Assembly: GCA_937920085.1 (NCBI GenBank)
Contig: CALETE010000058.1
Location: 25,967 to 89,966 of the forward strand
DNA length: 64,000 nt
Direction: 5' to 3'
Source: an uncultured Alphaproteobacteria bacterium
Lineage (GTDB): Bacteria; Pseudomonadota; Alphaproteobacteria; Caulobacterales; Caulobacteraceae
Part shown: positions 60,740-64,000 of the stretch, one piece after another
Position numbering within the stretch: position 1 is the stretch's first letter
How the letters are laid out: each line of letters opens with the position of its first letter
Position numbers and translations under genes: made by a program
Notes under the pieces: model-generated
The model's database searches: none
The model's input: only the letters and a program-made list of their open reading frames with translations
Told to the model about the DNA's origin: nothing

Positions 60740-61345
60740 CTATTTCTTCACGAACTCGACTTCGAACACGAGGTCCAGATCATCACCGGCGAAGGGTAGC
60801 ATGGCTGTGACCCCAAAGTCCGAGCGCTTGATACGGCCCGTTCCTGAAAACCCCATGCGCGTACCCACCCCAAGCATGCCCGGGCCAAAGCCGTTGAATG
60901 TGGCGTCAAGACGCACAGGTTTGGTCACCCCGTGGAAAGTCAGGTCGCCGGAAATGGTTCCCTTACCGTCCTGAGCATCGATACGATTGGCGACAAAAGT
61001 GATGTCCGGATACTTCGCGGCATTAAAATAGCCGGGGCCAGCTATGGTCTTATCGAAGTCCGGCAGGCCGGTATTGATCGAGGCGGGATCGATTTTGATG
61101 GTCGCCACCGTCGTCGGCCAGGTCGCCGGGTCAAAGGCAAAAAGGCCATCCAAACGGTCGAAGCGCATGGTGAAACGGGAAAATCCACCCAGATGAGCGA
61201 TCTTCACCAGCAAGCTGGCATGTCGCTTGTCCAGGATATAGTCGCCCTTGGGCGCCACAGCCGGATCATTGCTGATCGGATTTGCGTGGGCCGCGGCGGA
61301 AAGGCCGAGGCTTAGGGCCAGGATCAGGGGCGCGAGACGAGACAT
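60740..61345 (-). CDS. Periplasmic YceI family protein
   Basis: 201 residues. A signal peptide (LAPLILALSLGLSAAAHA) precedes a YceI fold with YILDKRHASLLVKIAHLGGF, then SRFTMRFDRLDGLFAFDP, FNAAKYPDITFVANRID, the GDLTFHGVTKPVRLDATF strand and a C-terminal SDFGVTAMLPFAGDDLDLVF. Members bind polyisoprenoid lipids in a lipocalin-like cavity. The start at 61345 is the one that leaves a normal signal peptide; earlier in-frame ATGs do not. It begins an operon with the cytochrome b561-YceI fusion. Confidence 0.92.
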   Translation of the reverse strand: MSRLAPLILALSLGLSAAAHANPISNDPAVAPKGDYILDKRHASLLVKIAHLGGFSRFTMRFDRLDGLFAFDPATWPTTVATIKIDPASINTGLPDFDKTIAGPGYFNAAKYPDITFVANRIDAQDGKGTISGDLTFHGVTKPVRLDATFNGFGPGMLGVGTRMGFSGTGRIKRSDFGVTAMLPFAGDDLDLVFEVEFVKK

Positions 61346-61394
61346 GCGTACGGGTTTTTCCGAAGGGTGTGTCGATATGAAGGCAATTTCCCCG

Positions 61395-61428
61395 AGACAT
61401 GATCCCTGAAATGTCTTAGCGGCAAGAC
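61395..61428. promoter_or_regulatory. Overlapping inverted repeats in a divergent promoter
   Basis: AGACAT (61395-61400) and ATGTCT (61411-61416) flank a 10-base spacer, and GTCTT (61413-61417) and AAGAC (61424-61428) flank AGCGGC. The two palindromes share bases and lie 50 bases before yceI and just before the DUF2946 gene. Confidence 0.4.
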
Positions 61429-61430
61429 TT

Positions 61431-61829
61431 ATGGGTCGATCAAAACACACTTTGGGAGCCTGGCGCAGCGTCGCTGTGGCGCTCAGCGTGCTGGCGATCG
61501 CCCTGAAGGTCCTGACCCCCTCGGGCTTTATGCTCGCTGATCGGGGCTCCGGCTTTCCCCTGGTGATCTGTACAGGCCAGGGTCCCCTGGTCATTGCCGA
61601 CCACAGCGATCAAAAGGCACCCGCCCACAAGACCTCTGAAACCCCCTGCGCCTTCGCAGGGCTTGGCGCGCCCCTAGCCCCCGAGCCTATGGGGCAGGTT
61701 GCGGCCAACAGCCCCATTGAACTGCACCCGATCCTGCAGACGCCCTGGATTGACCACAGGCCTGAGCGCAGGCTGGCAGCGCCACCACCACAATCCCACG
61801 CGCCCCCCGCCCTTTCGGAATTGATCTGA
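61431..61829 (+). CDS. DUF2946-like protein
   Basis: 132 residues. One N-terminal hydrophobic segment (VAVALSVLAIALKVLTPSGF) may be a signal peptide or anchor. PLVICTGQGPLVIADHSDQK, then ETPCAFAGLGAPLAPEP, is the Cys-containing pattern of DUF2946, a family often found beside copper-related TonB receptors. The C-terminus is Pro-rich. It precedes a TonB-dependent receptor by 172 bases, on the same strand. The role is unknown; a copper or metal link is inference from gene order. Confidence 0.72.
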   Translation: MGRSKHTLGAWRSVAVALSVLAIALKVLTPSGFMLADRGSGFPLVICTGQGPLVIADHSDQKAPAHKTSETPCAFAGLGAPLAPEPMGQVAANSPIELHPILQTPWIDHRPERRLAAPPPQSHAPPALSELI

Positions 61830-61838
61830 GCCTCCAGG

Positions 61839-61853
61839 GCAGCCTTGGGCTGC
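61839..61853 (+). other. Hairpin 1 with TTG loop, DUF2946-TBDR spacer
   Basis: GCAGCC-TTG-GGCTGC, perfect 6-base stem with a three-base loop, ten bases after the DUF2946 stop. Confidence 0.6.
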
Positions 61854-61875
61854 GTCTGGCCTGAGGCCTGACGGC

Positions 61876-61890
61876 CCGACCTTGGGTCGG
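61876..61890 (+). other. Hairpin 2 with TTG loop, DUF2946-TBDR spacer
   Basis: CCGACC-TTG-GGTCGG, perfect 6-base stem with the same TTG loop, 22 bases after hairpin 1. Confidence 0.6.
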
Positions 61891-61943
61891 CGCGTCTCCA
61901 CATCCGTCAATTCTGTATTCCGAAGTCCATCCTCTGGGCATGA

Positions 61944-61958
61944 CCGCTCTTGGAGCGG
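61944..61958 (+). other. Hairpin 3 with TTG loop, DUF2946-TBDR spacer
   Basis: CCGCTC-TTG-GAGCGG, perfect 6-base stem with a TTG loop, followed by CGCCTTTTG, so it might act as a weak terminator. It lies 43 bases before the receptor start. Confidence 0.6.
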
Positions 61959-62001
61959 CGCCTTTTGATGACGGCCTTCGGGTTGATCGAAAGTTCACGC
62001 C

Positions 62002-64000
62002 ATGCGCCTGTCTACACAAACCTCCGTCCTCGCCCTGTCCCTCGCCTTCGCCGTCTGCAGCCCCGCCCTTGCGGCGGCCGCAGACTCTGACAACACGGTG
62101 AGCCAAGTTGTCGTCACCGGTAAGCGGACCCCAGACCCTATTGAAAACCCGCCATCGACCATTGCGACTGTAACCGCTGACTCGATCGCCAAGACGGTCA
62201 ACGCCGCCAGCGTAGAAGACACCCTAAAATACCTGCCAAGCCTGCTGATCCGTAAGCGGCACATTGGCGATAACTTCGCCCCGATCGCCACCCGCACCTC
62301 TGGCCTTGGCGCCTCGGCCCGCAGCCTGATCTATGCGGACGGCGCCCTGCTCTCAGCCCTGATCGGCAACAACAACGGCAATGGCAGTCCTCGCTGGACC
62401 CTGGTGACCCCAGAGGAGATCGAGCGGATCGACGTACTCTACGGCCCCTTCTCGGCGGCCTATTCCGGCAATTCCATCGGAACGACTGTCAACATCAAGA
62501 CCCGCATGCCGGCCAGGTTCGAAGCCCGGGCGACGGCCCTGACCAACTATGAGGACTTCTCGCTCTATGGGACGAGCCAGTCCCTTAGGACTGATCAGTT
62601 TTCAGCATCGGTCGGCGATCGAATTGGCGCCTTCGCCGTGCTCGGCAGCTTCACCCGCACGAACGCCCATTCCCAGCCGATCAGCTTTACAACGATCACC
62701 GGGACGACCAATCCGACCGGGACGAGCGGCGGATATTCTGACCTCAACAAGCTAGGCCAGGCCATAAGGGTGCTCGGTGCCGGCGGCGTAGAGCATCACA
62801 TCCAGGATACTGCCAAGCTCAAGCTCGGTCTGGACCTGACCCCAAAGGTTCACGCCAGCTATATTCTGGCCGCTTGGACAGACGACACTCAGGGCGGGGT
62901 TCAGAGCTATCTGACCGACTCCGCTGGGGCGACAACCTACCGGACGGCCAATACAGGGGTCACTACGGGATTCAACTCGGCGGTCTATTCCCGCGACGCC
63001 CGGCACGTCAGCCAGGTCCTCAACATCCAGGGGGAAGACGCCAAGCTGAACTGGCAGGTCATCGGCACGGTCTACCGGTATGAGCACGACTGGCAAAGCA
63101 ACCCTTCGCCGGACACGGCAACGGCGACCACGGCCGCCACAGGCTTCATCGGGACCCGCAATGACCTGCCGAGCGCTTTCGCGGGCGGCGTCGGGACCAT
63201 TCAAAAGCAGGACGGCACGGGTTGGCGCACTCTGGACGCAAAGGCCGCCCTAAAATTTGGACCCGGCGATCAACACACATTAAGCGGCGGGCTGCATGTC
63301 GACGAAGAGACCCTGAACGCCCGAACCTTCACCCTCGCCAACTGGCGCGACAGCGGCTCAGCGCTAGGGCAGCTGAGATCGGCCTCTCATGGCGTCACCC
63401 AGACCCAGGCTGTCTGGGCTCAAGATCAGGTCAAACTTGCCCCTTGGCTCAACCTGACCTTCGGCGCCCGTTATGAGTGGTGGGAGGCGTCCAAGGGCTT
63501 CAACACAACCCTGTCGACGGCGGTGAATGCGACCCTGGCGCAGCCCGGCCGGAAGGATGAGTTCCTTAGCCCCAAGGCGTCGTTGGAATGGCAGGTTCAA
63601 GACGGCCTAAGCCTTCGCCTCTCGGCTGGACGCGCCTACCGAACCCCGACAGTCGGGGAGCTTTACCAGACCACCTCTGTGGGAACCCTGCTGGCCAACC
63701 CCAACCCAGGTTTGCTGCCGGAGCAGGCGACCTCATACGAACTGGCCCTGGAAAAGCAGTCCGACGCCAGCAGCCTGCGCCTATCGGTCTTTAGCGAGAT
63801 TGTGCGCGACGCCCTGATCTCGCAGCTGAACCTCGCCAAGAACACGACCTTTATTCAGAATGTCGATCGCACCCGGGCCGAAGGGGTGGAGTTCGCCGGC
63901 GCCCGCCGCGACCTTCTGCCGAATATCGACGTCTCGGGCAGCCTGACCTATGTGAACGCCGTCACCGCCAAGGACATCGCCTTCCCGGCGGCGGTGGGCA
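62002..64000 (+). CDS. TonB-dependent outer-membrane receptor, 3' end outside window
   Basis: At least 666 residues; the frame is open at the window edge. A signal peptide (SVLALSLAFAVCSPALAAAA) is followed by a TonB-box-like VSQVVVTGKRT, a plug domain (SVEDTLKYLPSLLIRKRHIG, then DNFAPIATRTSGLGASARSL, EIERIDVLYGPFSAAYSGNS) and the beta-barrel (RLSAGRAYRTPTVGELYQTT, RAEGVEFAGARRD). Substrate specificity is not set by sequence alone; the adjacent DUF2946 gene suggests metal uptake such as copper. Three similar hairpins lie between the two genes. Confidence 0.9.
   Translation, partial: MRLSTQTSVLALSLAFAVCSPALAAAADSDNTVSQVVVTGKRTPDPIENPPSTIATVTADSIAKTVNAASVEDTLKYLPSLLIRKRHIGDNFAPIATRTSGLGASARSLIYADGALLSALIGNNNGNGSPRWTLVTPEEIERIDVLYGPFSAAYSGNSIGTTVNIKTRMPARFEARATALTNYEDFSLYGTSQSLRTDQFSASVGDRIGAFAVLGSFTRTNAHSQPISFTTITGTTNPTGTSGGYSDLNKLGQAIRVLGAGGVEHHIQDTAKLKLGLDLTPKVHASYILAAWTDDTQGGVQSYLTDSAGATTYRTANTGVTTGFNSAVYSRDARHVSQVLNIQGEDAKLNWQVIGTVYRYEHDWQSNPSPDTATATTAATGFIGTRNDLPSAFAGGVGTIQKQDGTGWRTLDAKAALKFGPGDQHTLSGGLHVDEETLNARTFTLANWRDSGSALGQLRSASHGVTQTQAVWAQDQVKLAPWLNLTFGARYEWWEASKGFNTTLSTAVNATLAQPGRKDEFLSPKASLEWQVQDGLSLRLSAGRAYRTPTVGELYQTTSVGTLLANPNPGLLPEQATSYELALEKQSDASSLRLSVFSEIVRDALISQLNLAKNTTFIQNVDRTRAEGVEFAGARRDLLPNIDVSGSLTYVNAVTAKDIAFPAAVG

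Overview
The window is a gene-dense piece of an alphaproteobacterial chromosome, most likely from the order Caulobacterales (Caulobacter/Phenylobacterium-like). The strongest marker is a DivL cell-cycle kinase (41074-43392) with tyrosine in place of the phospho-accepting histidine. Supporting markers are an MmcB-type repair protein, the RegB/Sco/RegA trio, an F1-only ATP synthase operon, Lys/Ala tails on L21 and AtpD, and a TonB-dependent receptor. All genes are chromosomal. I see no integrase, transposase, phage gene, CRISPR array, rRNA or tRNA. No gene-free stretch exceeds 300 bases; the longest is 32179-32467, between a small secreted protein and a class A PBP, and it holds their divergent upstream regions.

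Layout. 1-5 kb: two small genes, a CaiB-type CoA-transferase, then an overlapping aromatic ring-cleavage/carbonic anhydrase operon (FAH-family hydrolase, MaiA, beta-carbonic anhydrase) and a TPR-methyltransferase. 5-10 kb: XdhC, an aldo/keto reductase that has lost its catalytic residues, MtgA, a nitroreductase, a WD40 protein and an orphan ExbD. 10-12.2 kb: a divergent metal module, a CobW/ZNG1-type GTPase with a His-rich loop and a DmeF-like CDF transporter, flanking one near-perfect Zur box. 12.2-25.5 kb: a beta-lactamase-fold hydrolase, rplU-rpmA, GNAT, obgE-proB-proA-nadD-rsfS-rlmH-envC-like-ctpA-yibQ-like-rppH, and an alpha/beta hydrolase. Many of these genes overlap by 4 bases.

25.6-31.8 kb: atpHAGDC on the minus strand plus small proteins. 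32.4-41 kb: class A PBP, YgjP-like metallopeptidase, PHA depolymerase, and the redox module Sco / RegB-like / RegA-like, then MmcB, a lipocalin and a hypothetical protein divergent from divL. 43.4-49.3 kb, minus strand: an atypical eukaryotic-like kinase behind a [2Fe-2S] ferredoxin and its reductase, then sdhCDAB with a recognisable promoter. 49.4-53.6 kb: LysR regulator, DUF4239 membrane protein, MFS transporter and ZapE. 53.7-57 kb: a PadR-DUF1700-DUF2807 operon with operator-like repeats, then yaaA-bdhA. 57-64 kb: FAD-linked oxidase, Sua5, a cytochrome b561-YceI fusion, a second YceI protein, and, divergently, a DUF2946 protein and a TonB-dependent receptor that runs off the window end. 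Three hairpins of the same design precede the receptor gene.

The genes combine ordinary housekeeping (translation, proline and NAD synthesis, oxidative phosphorylation, succinate oxidation, cell-wall synthesis) with PHB use (PhaZ, BdhA), redox and metal control, and cell-cycle signalling. The points most worth following are the Zur-box divergon, the ferredoxin/kinase operon, the repeated TTG-loop hairpins before the receptor, the degenerate aldo/keto reductase, the N-terminally extended ProA, and two copies of an intergenic palindromic repeat.
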